Source of the DNA: Actinoplanes couchii
GTDB taxonomy: Bacteria; Actinomycetota; Actinomycetes; Mycobacteriales; Micromonosporaceae
Direction of reading: 5' to 3'
DNA length: 64,000 bases
Assembly: GCF_016862075.1 (NCBI RefSeq)
Contig: NZ_BOMG01000097.1
Span: 1 to 64,000, forward strand
Shown piece after piece: positions 50,574 to 60,210 of the stretch (the stretch's first letter is position 1; the number at the start of each line of letters is the position of its first letter). The translations under genes and the position numbers were made by a program. A model generated the notes under the pieces. That model saw only the letters and a list, made by a program, of their open reading frames with translations, was not told where the DNA came from and searched no databases.

Positions 50574-52042
50574 CCGGTCAGCTCACCACCGGGATTGCGA
50601 CGCTGTGTCACGAGATCGTCACCCGGGTCTCCTCCGATGCTGGTCAACAGGTCCGGCAGATCAGCAACCGGCTTCACGATCCGTTACGAGTGGCGATCGC
50701 GGGCCGCTTGAAAGCCGGAAAGTCGACACTAGTCAACGCCATGATCGGGCGTCGTGTCGCCCCCACCGCCGCCGGCGAGTGCACCCGGGTGGTCACCCGG
50801 TTCCGGTACGGGCCCGCCGACCGCATCGACGTGGTCACCCGTGACGGTGAACGCCACAGCCTGCCCCTTGACGAGGACGGCATGGTCCCGGGCCGCCTCG
50901 GCGTGCCCGCCACCCGGATCGCGTACGTCGACGTGGCCCTGACCACCGACCGGCTGCGTGACCTGACCGTCGTCGACACCCCGGGTCTCGCGTCCACCGA
51001 CACCGCCGGCAGCGCCCGCGCCGAAGCCGCCGTCGGCATCGACGACGACTCCGCCGACGAGGTCGCCGCCGCCGAAGCCGTCGTCTACGTCTTCACCCAG
51101 GCCGTGCGTGCCGACGACGTGCGCGCCCTGGAGGCCTTCCACACCGCCTCGGCCCGCCTGGCGACCAGCCCGATCAACGCCATCGGCGTCCTCGGCAAGA
51201 TCGACACCCTGGTCGGTGGCGCCGGCGACCCGTGGCCGGTCGCCGAACCCCTGGCCCGCCAGCAGGCCGGGCTGCTGCTGCGCACGGTCGGTGACGTCGT
51301 CCCGGTCGCCGGGCTGATCGCCGAGACCACCACCGCTGGACGGCTCACCGGCGCCGACCGCGATGCCCTGGCCGCCCTGGCCGCGCTGCCCGCCGCGGAC
51401 CTGCAGATCCTGCTGCTGTCGGCCGACCTGTTCCGCACCCGGCCCGCACCGATCGGCCCCGACCAGCGCGAACGCCTGCTGATCCGGCTCGACCTGTACG
51501 GCATCGGCTACGCCTGCGCCCTGCTGACCGACCAACCACGGCTGGGCACCGGTGAACTGGTGCGCCGGCTGAACGCCGCGTCGGGCCTGGACCGGCTCAC
51601 CGCCACCGTCGACCAGACCTTCCGCTGGCGCTCCGACGCCATCAAAGCCGGCTGGGCGCTGACCCGGCTGGAACGCCTGGCCTCCTTCGACCAGCGGTCC
51701 CGGTCGGTGATCCGCGACGCCGTGGAGGAGGCCCTGCGTGACCCGGCCTACCACCGGCTGCGGCTTTTGGACGCCGCCCAGCGTGCCGCCACCGGCACCG
51801 TGCCGCTGCCGCCGGAGTGGGAGCAGGAACTGATCCGCCTGGCCACCTCCGACGATCCGCGCTGGATCCTGCGGCTGCCCGAAGCCGACGCCGGGGAACT
51901 GGCCACCGCCGCGGTGCGGGCCGCGGGACGCTGGCGGGCGTACGCCGTCGACGGCGCCGGACCGGCCCAGGCCCGGCTCGCCCACGTCGCCCACCGCGGA
52001 TACCAGCTGCTCGCCCAGGAGGTGCGCCAGTGCAGGACCTGA
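50570..52042 (+). CDS. Dynamin-like GTPase, IniC/DynB type
   Basis: 490 aa from a GTG. P-loop GRLKAGKST at 45-53, switch region GECTRVVT, G3 VVDTPGLAST, then the helical stalk. Length and arrangement match mycobacterial IniC or Streptomyces DynB, the smaller partner of a tandem dynamin pair that remodels membrane, at sporulation septa in Streptomyces. Its stop overlaps the second GTPase start by 13 bases. It is preceded by a coupled 21-aa ORF. Confidence 0.88.
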   Translation: MTGQLTTGIATLCHEIVTRVSSDAGQQVRQISNRLHDPLRVAIAGRLKAGKSTLVNAMIGRRVAPTAAGECTRVVTRFRYGPADRIDVVTRDGERHSLPLDEDGMVPGRLGVPATRIAYVDVALTTDRLRDLTVVDTPGLASTDTAGSARAEAAVGIDDDSADEVAAAEAVVYVFTQAVRADDVRALEAFHTASARLATSPINAIGVLGKIDTLVGGAGDPWPVAEPLARQQAGLLLRTVGDVVPVAGLIAETTTAGRLTGADRDALAALAALPAADLQILLLSADLFRTRPAPIGPDQRERLLIRLDLYGIGYACALLTDQPRLGTGELVRRLNAASGLDRLTATVDQTFRWRSDAIKAGWALTRLERLASFDQRSRSVIRDAVEEALRDPAYHRLRLLDAAQRAATGTVPLPPEWEQELIRLATSDDPRWILRLPEADAGELATAAVRAAGRWRAYAVDGAGPAQARLAHVAHRGYQLLAQEVRQCRT

Positions 52043-53799
52043 CCTCCCTTCTGGATACGGCCGTGCGCGACATCGTCTCCTACCTGCGTACCGCCGACCC
52101 GGACGCGGCCGCCGACCTGATCGAGCTGCGCCGCGCCCACCTGACCCGCCCCGGCGTGGTCGTCGTCGGCGAAACCAAACGCGGCAAGAGCTCCCTGGTC
52201 AACGCCCTGCTCGGGGTGCCCGGCCTGTCACCTGTCGACGCGGCCGTGACCACCGCGGCCTACCTGAGTTTTGTGCCCGGCACCGCGTTCTCGGCCCGGG
52301 CGTGGCTGCCCGGCGGTGAAGAGATCGAGATCGACTCCCTGCAGGAGTGGGCCCGCGGCAAACAGAAGACCCGCAAGATCGAGGTCACCCACCCGGCGCC
52401 GATGCTGCAGTACCTCACCCTCCTGGACACCCCCGGCGCCGGCGGCCTGGACCCGGTGCACGCCACCATCGCCCTGGACGCGGTCCGCCGCGCCACCGCC
52501 CTGCTGTTCGTCGCCGACGCGTCCGCCCCGCTGTCCCAGCCGGAACTGGACTTCCTGGCCGCCGCCACCGAACGCGTCGACGCCGTCGTCTTCGCCCTCA
52601 CCAAGATCGACGCGTATCCGCAGTGGCGGACCATCGCCGAGGACAACCGGTCCCTGCTGCAGGCCCACGCACCGAGGTTCGCCGCCGCACCCTGGTTCCC
52701 GGTCTCCGCCCGTCTCGCCGAGATCGCCCTGACCGCCGACCCGGCCGCCCGCGACGCCCTCGCAGGCGAATCCAAGATCCCGGCGCTGCAGCACGCCCTG
52801 GTCGAACTCGCCGGCCGCGGCCACCAACTGCGCCTGGCCAACGTGCTGCGGGCCGCGCACCGCGACCTGACCCGGCTACGCGACAACGCCGAACAACGCG
52901 TGCAGGCCACCGCCGCGGACCCGGCCGCGCAAGCCGCCACCCGCGCCGAACGCGCCGCGCTGGCCGCCCGCAAACGCACCGAGTCCCGGCAGTGGACGCT
53001 GAAACTCAACACCGAGATCCAGCACGCCCGGGTCGCCGTCGTCGGGCACCTGCGGACCCGGATCACCGAGGTCCAGCACGACTACGCCCGCCGCATCGAC
53101 GCCGCCAGAGGCGAAGCCCTCACCGCACTGCCCGACGACCTGGACACCCAACTGCAGGCGGTCGCGGCGCAGATGTCGGCCACCCTGGAGGACACCTACC
53201 GCGACGTCGCCGAGAAAGTCCTCGCCGACACGTTCGACCCGGCCCTGGTCAGCGCCACCCTGCGGCACACCATGACCGCCGGCCCACCCCGCGACGGCGC
53301 GGGCGACAACCTGCTGATCGCCCTGTCCGCCGGCGGTATCGCCCTGATCGCCGGCCGCGGCGCGATGCTCGGGCTGTCCGCGGTCGCCGGCGCCGGATTC
53401 CTGATCCCGTTCGCCGGCCTCGGCCTCGGCCTGGCCGCCGGCGGCTACGTCATCTACCGGCGGCGGGTACACACCGACCGCAGGCACGCCCACACCTGGC
53501 TGCGTGACGTCCTGGCCGAAGCCCGCGCGGCCCTGACCGACGAGATCAGCGGCCGGTTCACCGACCTGCAGTACTCCCTGGCGGTGGCCCTGGACGACGC
53601 CATCGAACGCCGGCTGCGCGAGTTGGACGCCCTGATCGCCGAGATCGACGCGGCCGCCGCCGAAGACAACGCGGGCCGGGCCAAACGCCGGGCCGCCGCC
53701 ACCGCCGAACGTGACGCCGCCACCACGCGCCTGCGCCAGGCCGACGAGGCCCTGATGCGGGCCCGCTCGCTGACCCCCACCCCCGTGGACCCGTCATGA
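52030..53799 (+). CDS. Dynamin-like GTPase with membrane paddle, IniA/DynA type
   Basis: 589 aa from a GTG behind GGAGG. P-loop GETKRGKSSLVN at 47-58, G3 TLLDTPGAGG, G4 LTKID. After a long helical stalk, residues ~490-545 contain two adjacent hydrophobic helices (LLIALSAGGIALIAGR, FLIPFAGLGLGLAAGGYVIY), then coiled coil to the end. This is the larger, membrane-inserting partner of the pair. The tandem overlap implies a 1:1 complex. Confidence 0.9.
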   Translation: MQDLTSLLDTAVRDIVSYLRTADPDAAADLIELRRAHLTRPGVVVVGETKRGKSSLVNALLGVPGLSPVDAAVTTAAYLSFVPGTAFSARAWLPGGEEIEIDSLQEWARGKQKTRKIEVTHPAPMLQYLTLLDTPGAGGLDPVHATIALDAVRRATALLFVADASAPLSQPELDFLAAATERVDAVVFALTKIDAYPQWRTIAEDNRSLLQAHAPRFAAAPWFPVSARLAEIALTADPAARDALAGESKIPALQHALVELAGRGHQLRLANVLRAAHRDLTRLRDNAEQRVQATAADPAAQAATRAERAALAARKRTESRQWTLKLNTEIQHARVAVVGHLRTRITEVQHDYARRIDAARGEALTALPDDLDTQLQAVAAQMSATLEDTYRDVAEKVLADTFDPALVSATLRHTMTAGPPRDGAGDNLLIALSAGGIALIAGRGAMLGLSAVAGAGFLIPFAGLGLGLAAGGYVIYRRRVHTDRRHAHTWLRDVLAEARAALTDEISGRFTDLQYSLAVALDDAIERRLRELDALIAEIDAAAAEDNAGRAKRRAAATAERDAATTRLRQADEALMRARSLTPTPVDPS

Positions 53800-53860
53800 C
53801 CGCCGTCCTGTTCCACCGCACCGCCGCTTCGACCGCCGCTCGCCTCGACGAAGGAATCCG

Positions 53861-54313
53861 ATGACCGACCACTGGGACCACGACGACTTCGACTACGACC
53901 TGCCGGACGACGCGCACCACGACGACGTCACCCCGGAGCTGCCCGCGCTGGACCACCCGGACCTGGACCTGCCGGATCTGCCCGAACTGCCACACCTGCC
54001 CGACCTCGGCGACATCGAACTCCCGGACGTCTCCGACACCCTGAGTACAGTGACCGAGGACCTGTTCCCGCCGGCGCTGGACGTCGAACTCCCCGAACCG
54101 GTCGACGGTTTCCCCTGGGTCGACACCGCCACCCTGGGCGCCCCCGACATCAGCGGGTTCATCCCCCCGGTCGACGCGGTCACCCCGGAGGAACTGGCGG
54201 CCCACGCCGGCATCGAGATCCCGCCCGGCGCCGACGCCTGGACCTTCCTGTCCACCTCCGAGGACCCGGCCACCGCGGCCCTGGCCCGCTGGTGGACCAC
54301 CCAGCAGTCCTGA
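53861..54313 (+). CDS. Very acidic Asp/Pro/His-rich protein
   Basis: 150 aa from an ATG with GAAGGA upstream. The first ~75 residues are built of degenerate LPDLPELPHLPDLGD units, with a strongly negative charge and little predicted structure; the last 60 are less biased and end ATAALARWWTTQQS. No relative is recognised. Placed 61 bases after the dynamin pair on the same strand, it may be a partner of those GTPases as msp genes are in Streptomyces. The name of that link is inference. Confidence 0.7.
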   Translation: MTDHWDHDDFDYDLPDDAHHDDVTPELPALDHPDLDLPDLPELPHLPDLGDIELPDVSDTLSTVTEDLFPPALDVELPEPVDGFPWVDTATLGAPDISGFIPPVDAVTPEELAAHAGIEIPPGADAWTFLSTSEDPATAALARWWTTQQS

Positions 54314-54315
54314 CC

Positions 54316-54969
54316 TCAACCGGCCTCGACCAGACCGGACTCGTAGGCGACGATCACCAGGTTGATCCGGTTGCGGGCACCGAGTTTGGTCAGCAGCCGG
54401 GCGACGTGGGTCTTCGTGGTGGCCGTGCTGATGTGCAGCCGCCCGGCGATCTCGGTGTTCGACAGGCCCTGCGCGACCAGCAGCAGCACGTCGCGCTCCC
54501 GGTCGGTGACACCGTCCAACTGCCGCGGCAACGCACGGCGCGGCTCCGGGCGGTCGGCGAACTCCCGGATCAGCCGGCGGGTGACCGTCGGCGCCAGGAT
54601 CGCCTCCCCACCGGCGAGGACGTCGATCGCGGCCAGCAGATCGGTCGGCGGGGCGTCCTTGAGCAGGAAGCCACTGGCCCCGGCCCGCAACGCCGCATAC
54701 ACGTACTCGTCCAGGTCGTACGTGGTCAGCATCAGCACCCGGGCATCGGGGTGATCCGCGACGATGCGGCGGGTGGCCTCGATGCCGTTGAGCCGGGGCA
54801 TCCGGATGTCCATCAGCACCACGTCCGGTTTCTCCCGGGCGTACACGTCGACGGCCTCGATGCCGTCGGCGGCCTCACCGACCACGGTCAGCCCCGGTGT
54901 CGCGTCGATCAGAATGCTGAAACTGACCCGTACCAGAGCCTGATCGTCGACGACCATCACCCGCGTCAT
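54316..54969 (-). CDS. NarL/FixJ-type response regulator
   Basis: 217 aa. Receiver domain with the acidic pocket VVDDQ and phospho-acceptor Asp54 (VVLMDIRMP), then a LuxR helix-turn-helix (VTDRERDVLLLVAQGLSNTEIAGRLHIS). Its ATG overlaps the histidine-kinase stop. Probably controls the divergent ABC exporter at 56282. Confidence 0.95.
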   Translation of the reverse strand: MTRVMVVDDQALVRVSFSILIDATPGLTVVGEAADGIEAVDVYAREKPDVVLMDIRMPRLNGIEATRRIVADHPDARVLMLTTYDLDEYVYAALRAGASGFLLKDAPPTDLLAAIDVLAGGEAILAPTVTRRLIREFADRPEPRRALPRQLDGVTDRERDVLLLVAQGLSNTEIAGRLHISTATTKTHVARLLTKLGARNRINLVIVAYESGLVEAG

Positions 54970-56126
54970 GCGTCTCCCTCCCCGCGCCGGGCCGTCAACG
55001 GCAGTCGCGCGTGGACCCGGAACCCCCGGCCCGGCGGCGGGAGCGGCCCGGCGTCGAGCCGGCCACCGTACACCGCGACCCGTTCCCGCATGCCCAGCAG
55101 CCCGTGCCCCGGCTCCCCACCACGATCCCGGCGATCCGCGACCGAACCGCCGCCGTCGTCGGTGACCTCGACGGTCAGCGACTCCGGCTGATACCACAGC
55201 AGCACCTCGGCCCGGGCCGGCCCGGCATGCTTGACCACGTTGGTCAACGCCTCCTGAATGATCCGGTACACCGACAACTCCATCCCGGCCGGCAACGGGC
55301 GCTGCTCACCGCGGGAACGGACCTCGACCGGCACCCCGGCCGCGGCCGTCCGGGCCACCAGCGCCTCCAGGTCGGACAGGGTCGGCGCCGGATCCAGCAG
55401 CGGGTCGGCCCGCAACGCGGTCAGCATCTGCCGCAACTCGGCCAGGCTGCCGCGGCTGCTGTCCTCGATGGTCTCCAGGGCCCGCCGGGCCTCCCACGGG
55501 CGCTGCTCGAACACGTGCCGGGCCACCGACGCCTGGATGGTGATCACACTCATCCCGTGCGCCAGGACGTCGTGCAGCTCCCGGGCGATCCGCAGCCGCT
55601 CCTCGGTCACCGCCCGCTCGGCGGCCTGCTCACGCTGGGCGGCCACATAGCGGCGCTGGCTGTCGGTGAACCGGCGCTGCAGACGGACCGCGATCGCGAT
55701 CGCGCCGGCGGTGGTCAGGAAGAGCACCCCGTTGAACATCGACCAGGCCGCCTCGGCCATCCGGAACTCGGCCATCGCCAGACTCGCCAACACCGTGGTG
55801 GTCAACGCCACCGACGCGGCGGCGGCCGCGATCCAGCGGGGCGCCACCAGCAGGACCGGGTAGAGGGCCAGCGCCCGGACCAGATGCGCGTCCCGGCTCA
55901 CCTCGAACTGCGGTGCCAGCGCGGAGAACACCATCACCACGGCGAAGACCGGCACCGGCCAGATCCGGCGGGCCGCCAGCGGCACCGTCATCGCCAGCAC
56001 CGTCAGCCACCCGAGAACCCCGCCGCGCACCGCGTGCAGGTCCACCACGGCCAGCAGCACGGCGACGGCCACGTCGACGGCCACCCAGTGAACGGGACGC
56101 AGGCGGGGGCGGGATTCCGGCGGCAT
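54966..56126 (-). CDS. HPK7-type sensor histidine kinase
   Basis: 386 aa. Four to five membrane segments in the first 150 residues, a short coiled coil, the HisKA_3 box RELHDVLAHGMSV (His185), then the ATPase domain with EALTNVVKHA (N box), DDGGG and GHGLLGMRERV. The sensor part has no recognisable ligand domain. Pairs with the response regulator it overlaps. Confidence 0.93.
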   Translation of the reverse strand: MPPESRPRLRPVHWVAVDVAVAVLLAVVDLHAVRGGVLGWLTVLAMTVPLAARRIWPVPVFAVVMVFSALAPQFEVSRDAHLVRALALYPVLLVAPRWIAAAAASVALTTTVLASLAMAEFRMAEAAWSMFNGVLFLTTAGAIAIAVRLQRRFTDSQRRYVAAQREQAAERAVTEERLRIARELHDVLAHGMSVITIQASVARHVFEQRPWEARRALETIEDSSRGSLAELRQMLTALRADPLLDPAPTLSDLEALVARTAAAGVPVEVRSRGEQRPLPAGMELSVYRIIQEALTNVVKHAGPARAEVLLWYQPESLTVEVTDDGGGSVADRRDRGGEPGHGLLGMRERVAVYGGRLDAGPLPPPGRGFRVHARLPLTARRGEGDA

Positions 56127-56281
56127 GCGCCCACGGTAGCCACCCCGCAAGAAGCCGCCATCGGCCCGCGGGCGTCATCCCCGGGAACGATGCCGGCCAC
56201 AGTGTCATCCCCGCGACCGACGCCCAAGACCGCTCCGCGGACCGATGCCCGCACCGGGGCGCCGCTGCCAGGCTGGGCGGC

Positions 56282-57211
56282 ATGGAATCCAACACCATCG
56301 AGGTCCGCGGGCTGACCAAGAGATATGCGACGACCATCGCGGTGGATGACCTGTCGTTCACGGTGCGGCCCGGCAGAGTGACCGGCTTCCTCGGCCCGAA
56401 CGGCGCGGGGAAATCCACCACGATGCGGGCCGTTCTCGGCCTGGACCGGCCCGACGCGGGCTCGGCGACCGTCGGCGGCCGGCCGTTCACCGCGCACCGG
56501 CAGCCCCTGCGGCTGGTCGGCGCGCTGCTGGACGCCGCCGCCGTGCACGGCGGCCGCACGGCGTACCACCATCTGCTCGCTCTGGCCCTGAGCAACGGCA
56601 TCGGCCGGCAGCGGGTCGGCGAGGTCCTGGACACCGTCGGGCTGACCGATGTGGCCCGGCGGCGGGTCAAGGGCTTCTCCCTGGGGATGCGCCAGCGCCT
56701 GGGCATCGCCGCGGCGCTGCTCGGTGACCCGCCGGTGCTGATGCTCGACGAACCGGTCAACGGCCTGGACCCGGAGGGGATCCGCTGGATCCGGTCGTTG
56801 CTGCGGTCGCTGGCCGCCGAGGGCCGCACCGTGTTCGTCTCCAGCCACCTGATGAGCGAGATGCAGGACACCGCCGACCACCTGATCGTCGTCGGGCAGG
56901 GCCGCCTGGTAGCCGACACCACGATGACCGACCTGGTCCGCGACCAGGACCGGGTGCTGGTACGCACCCCGGCCGTCACCGCACTCGTGGCCCTGCTGCG
57001 TACCGCCGGCGCGAGCGTGGACCCGCTCGGCGACGGCGCCCTGGCGGTGACCGGCCTCGGCTGCGACCGCATCGGGGACCTGGCCGCCGACGCCGGCCTG
57101 CGCCTGCACGAACTGTCCCCGCAGCGGGCCTCGCTGGAGACCGCCTTCATGGACCTGACCCGCGACGCGGTGAGCTACCGCGGCGCCGCACCGAACGGAG
57201 CCACCCGATGA
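56282..57211 (+). CDS. ABC-2 type exporter, ATP-binding subunit
   Basis: 309 aa from an ATG. Walker A GPNGAGKSTTMRA, signature FSLGMRQRLGIAAALL, Walker B VLMLDEPVNGLDPEG, and the C-terminal extension common in drug or lantibiotic exporters. Divergent from the two-component system across 155 bases and overlapping its permease gene (ATGATG). A likely antibiotic- or envelope-stress-responsive module. Confidence 0.95.
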   Translation: MESNTIEVRGLTKRYATTIAVDDLSFTVRPGRVTGFLGPNGAGKSTTMRAVLGLDRPDAGSATVGGRPFTAHRQPLRLVGALLDAAAVHGGRTAYHHLLALALSNGIGRQRVGEVLDTVGLTDVARRRVKGFSLGMRQRLGIAAALLGDPPVLMLDEPVNGLDPEGIRWIRSLLRSLAAEGRTVFVSSHLMSEMQDTADHLIVVGQGRLVADTTMTDLVRDQDRVLVRTPAVTALVALLRTAGASVDPLGDGALAVTGLGCDRIGDLAADAGLRLHELSPQRASLETAFMDLTRDAVSYRGAAPNGATR

Positions 57212-57966
57212 TGCGCCACGTCCTGGCCTCGGAATGGAGCAAACTCTGGTCGGTACGCTCCACCGGCTGGAGCCTGCTGGCCACCGTACTCACCGTCGTC
57301 GGGGTGGCGGTGATCTCCGGCCGGTCCCTGCTCACCTACACCGCCCCGGGTGATGTCACCGCCGCCGACGTGGTCGGTGTCGCGACGGAGGGGATCGTCT
57401 TCGGGCAGCTGGCGATCTGTGTCCTGGGCGCGATGGCGGTCACCGCCGAGTACGGCACCGGCCTGATCCGCAGCAGCCTGGCCGCCGTCCCGTCCCGCGG
57501 GCTGCTGCTGACCGCCAAGGCCCTCGTCGTGGCAGCGGTCGCCCTGGTCACCGGCACGGTCACCGGGCTGCTGGCCTTCCTGGTCGCCCGGCCGATGATC
57601 GGCGCCCCCGCCAGCGGGGTGGGGCTGACCGATCCTTCAGTGCTGCGCGCGGTCACCGGCAGCGGCCTGTACCTGGCCGTCCTGGCCGTGTTCGCCCTGG
57701 CCGTCGGCACGATCCTGCGGCACAGCGCGGCCACCGTCACCACCCTGATCCTGGGGGTGATGATCCTGCCGGGGGTGGTCGCCCAGTTCGGTGACGTGGG
57801 CCGCGCGGTCAGCCGCTGGTGGCCCAGCCACGCCGGCTTCCAGCTGCTGCAGGTCGACCGGCTCGCCGGGCAGCTCGCGCCGTGGCCCGGTTTCCTGGCC
57901 TTCACCGCCACCACCGCCGCGCTGCTCGCGGTCGCGGCCGTCCTGCTCACCCGCCGCGACGCCTGA
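57208..57966 (+). CDS. ABC-2 type exporter, permease subunit
   Basis: 252 aa with six hydrophobic segments (about 18-36, 55-75, 103-125, 147-167, 177-197 and 225-247). The start overlaps the ATPase stop. It is the membrane half of the exporter encoded at 56282. Substrate unknown. Confidence 0.92.
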   Translation: MMRHVLASEWSKLWSVRSTGWSLLATVLTVVGVAVISGRSLLTYTAPGDVTAADVVGVATEGIVFGQLAICVLGAMAVTAEYGTGLIRSSLAAVPSRGLLLTAKALVVAAVALVTGTVTGLLAFLVARPMIGAPASGVGLTDPSVLRAVTGSGLYLAVLAVFALAVGTILRHSAATVTTLILGVMILPGVVAQFGDVGRAVSRWWPSHAGFQLLQVDRLAGQLAPWPGFLAFTATTAALLAVAAVLLTRRDA

Positions 57967-58078
57967 GAACCCGGCCCGGCGGGTGACCGTGCGGCGAACA
58001 CCGTGATCCACGACTCCCGCCGGGAGCGCGAGGGTGGCATCATGACCGCGCACCGACCACATCTCAGGAGCGCTTGAC

Positions 58079-59458
58079 ATGGCCGTCACCGGCAACAGCA
58101 CCCCTCTCGCGGGCAAGCGGGAACGCACCGGGTGGTACTTCTACGACTGGGCCAACTCGGCCTTCTCGACCACCGTCATCACGGTGTTCCTCGGCCCGTT
58201 CCTGACCACCATCACCGAACAGGCCGCCGGCTGCGCGATCGACGCCGACAAGTGTGAGGGCACCGTCCACCCGCTGGGCATCCCGGTGGCGGCCGGCTCC
58301 TACTACGCCTACCTGGTGTCGTTGTCGGTGCTGCTGACGGTGTTCGTGCTGCCGGTGATGGGTGCGATCGCCGACCGGGCGCCGCGTAAGAAGCCGCTGC
58401 TGGCGGGTGCGGCGTTCCTCGGGGCCGCGGCGACCGTCGCGATGGCGTTCGTGACCGGCGACCGCTATCTGCTCGGCGGGGCCCTGTTCATGATCGCGAA
58501 CATCGCGTTCGGTGCCGCGATCGTGGTGTACAACTCGTTCCTGCCGCAGCTGGCCGGGCCGGACGACCGGGACCGGATCTCCAGCCGGGGCTGGGCCATC
58601 GGCTACCTCGGCGGCGGTGTGCTGCTGCTGCTGAACCTGATCGCCGTGATGACCCTGTCCGAGGACGGCAACCCGCAGCGCACCCTGGATCTGGCCCGCT
58701 GGTCGATCGTGTCGGCCGGTGTGTGGTGGGCGCTGTTCACGATCGTGCCGCTGCTGTGGCTGCGCGAGCACCCGGGTGGCGCGTCGGCCGGACACGTCGC
58801 CGACGGCAACATCATCACCAGTGGGTTCCGGCAGCTCGGCCGCACCATCAAGGGCATGCGAGCGTACCCGCTGACCCTGGCGTTCCTCGGCGCCTACCTG
58901 ATCTACAACGACGGCATCCAGACCGTGATCGCGCTGGCCAGCCAGTTCGGCAGTGAGGAACTCGGCCTCGACCAGTCCACCCTGATCATCACGATCCTGA
59001 TCGTGCAGTTCCTGGCGTTCGGTGGGGCGCTCGCCCTCGGCGCCCTGGCCACCCGGATCGGCGCCCGCAAGACCATCCTGCTCGCCCTCGCGCTGTGGCT
59101 GGGCGTGGTGATCGCCGCGTACTGGCTGCCGGAAGGCGAACCGATCCCGTTCATGCTGCTCGGCGCCGGCATCGGCATCGTCATGGGCGGCAGCCAGGCA
59201 CTGTCGCGCAGCCTGTTCTCCCAGCTGATCCCGGAAGGCAAGGAGGGCGAGTACTACGGCTTCTACGAGATCAGCGACAAGGGCACCAGCTGGCTCGGCC
59301 CGCTGTTCTTCGGCCTGATCTTCCAGGTCACCAACAGCTACCGGGCGGGCATCGTCTCCCTCGTGGTGTTCTTCCTACTCGGTGGGATCCTGCTCGCCCT
59401 GGTGCCGTTGCGGCGCGCCATCGTCGCGGCCGGCAACACCCCGCCCAAGCTGATCTGA
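58079..59458 (+). CDS. MFS transporter, UMF1/Atg22-like
   Basis: 459 aa from an ATG with CAGGAG upstream. GWYFYDWANSAFSTTVITVFL is the hallmark start of this group, and EGKEGEYYGFYEISDKGTSWLGPL is the second. Twelve membrane helices with a cysteine-containing loop (AAGCAIDADKCEGT) after the first, likely a disulfide on the outer face. The substrate in bacteria is not known. Confidence 0.92.
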   Translation: MAVTGNSTPLAGKRERTGWYFYDWANSAFSTTVITVFLGPFLTTITEQAAGCAIDADKCEGTVHPLGIPVAAGSYYAYLVSLSVLLTVFVLPVMGAIADRAPRKKPLLAGAAFLGAAATVAMAFVTGDRYLLGGALFMIANIAFGAAIVVYNSFLPQLAGPDDRDRISSRGWAIGYLGGGVLLLLNLIAVMTLSEDGNPQRTLDLARWSIVSAGVWWALFTIVPLLWLREHPGGASAGHVADGNIITSGFRQLGRTIKGMRAYPLTLAFLGAYLIYNDGIQTVIALASQFGSEELGLDQSTLIITILIVQFLAFGGALALGALATRIGARKTILLALALWLGVVIAAYWLPEGEPIPFMLLGAGIGIVMGGSQALSRSLFSQLIPEGKEGEYYGFYEISDKGTSWLGPLFFGLIFQVTNSYRAGIVSLVVFFLLGGILLALVPLRRAIVAAGNTPPKLI

Positions 59459-59835
59459 TGGACATCACGATCGACCCGGACTCGCCTGTCGCACCGTACG
59501 AGCAGGTGCGGCTGCGGATCGCCGCGCTGGCCGCCGACGGGGCACTCGCGGCCGGCACCCGGCTGCCCGCGGTCCGGGCCCTGGCCACCGACCTGGGCCT
59601 GGCCGCGAACACGGTGGCCCGCGCCTACCGCGAACTGGAAGCAGCCGGCCTGGTCGAGACCCGCGGCCGGCACGGCACGGTGATCACCGCGAAGGCGGCC
59701 GGCACCTCCGGGCAGGCCCAGCGGGCCGCGGTCGCCTACGTGGAACGGACCCGAGCGCTCGGCATCCCACCGGAGGCGGCCCTCGCACTGGTCAAGGCAG
59801 CCCTGGACGATCACTTCCCGGGCCGCACTCAGTGA
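59458..59835 (+). CDS. GntR-family regulator, YtrA type
   Basis: 125 aa; its ATG overlaps the transporter stop (TGATG). SPVAPYEQVRLRIAALAADGALAAGTRLPAVRALATDLGLAANTVARAYRELE is the winged helix with a short C-terminal helical tail, typical of YtrA-like repressors of transporter genes. Overlaps the Lrp remnant by 7 bases on the other strand. Confidence 0.92.
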   Translation: MDITIDPDSPVAPYEQVRLRIAALAADGALAAGTRLPAVRALATDLGLAANTVARAYRELEAAGLVETRGRHGTVITAKAAGTSGQAQRAAVAYVERTRALGIPPEAALALVKAALDDHFPGRTQ

Positions 59836-60206
59836 AGCGGCATCGGTAGTGGGGACTGCGGCTTGGTCACGGCGAAGGCGAACGTCGTCTTGATCGACGC
59901 CAGGGACGGGATGGCGCGGATCTCGCGGCGCAGCAGGTCCTCGTAGGCCTCGAACGAGGCGATCACTATCTTGACCAGGTAGTCGTCGTCGCCGGCCAGC
60001 AGGTACGCCTCGACCACCTCGGGGATCGCGCGCAGCCGCTGCTCGATCTCGTCGACGATCGCCGAGGTGTGCGACAGCAGGGTCAGCCGGACGAACGCGG
60101 TGATCGGCAGGCCGACGGCGCCGGCCGACACCACCGCGGTGTACCGCTCGATCACCCCGGACTCCTGCAACTGCCGGACCCGGCGCAGACAGGGGGAGGG
60201 GGACAG
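59829..60206 (-). pseudogene. Lrp/AsnC regulator lacking its N-terminal half of the HTH
   Basis: The 125 retained codons start at LSPSPCLRRVRQL, the recognition helix, and continue through the RAM ligand domain (AIPEVVEAYLLAGDDDYLVKIV). About 30-35 residues with the first two HTH helices are missing. The upstream DNA is instead the antisense of an EamA gene. If expressed from an in-frame GTG upstream it would lack a working DNA-binding domain. Confidence 0.7.
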
Positions 60207-60210
60207 CCGG

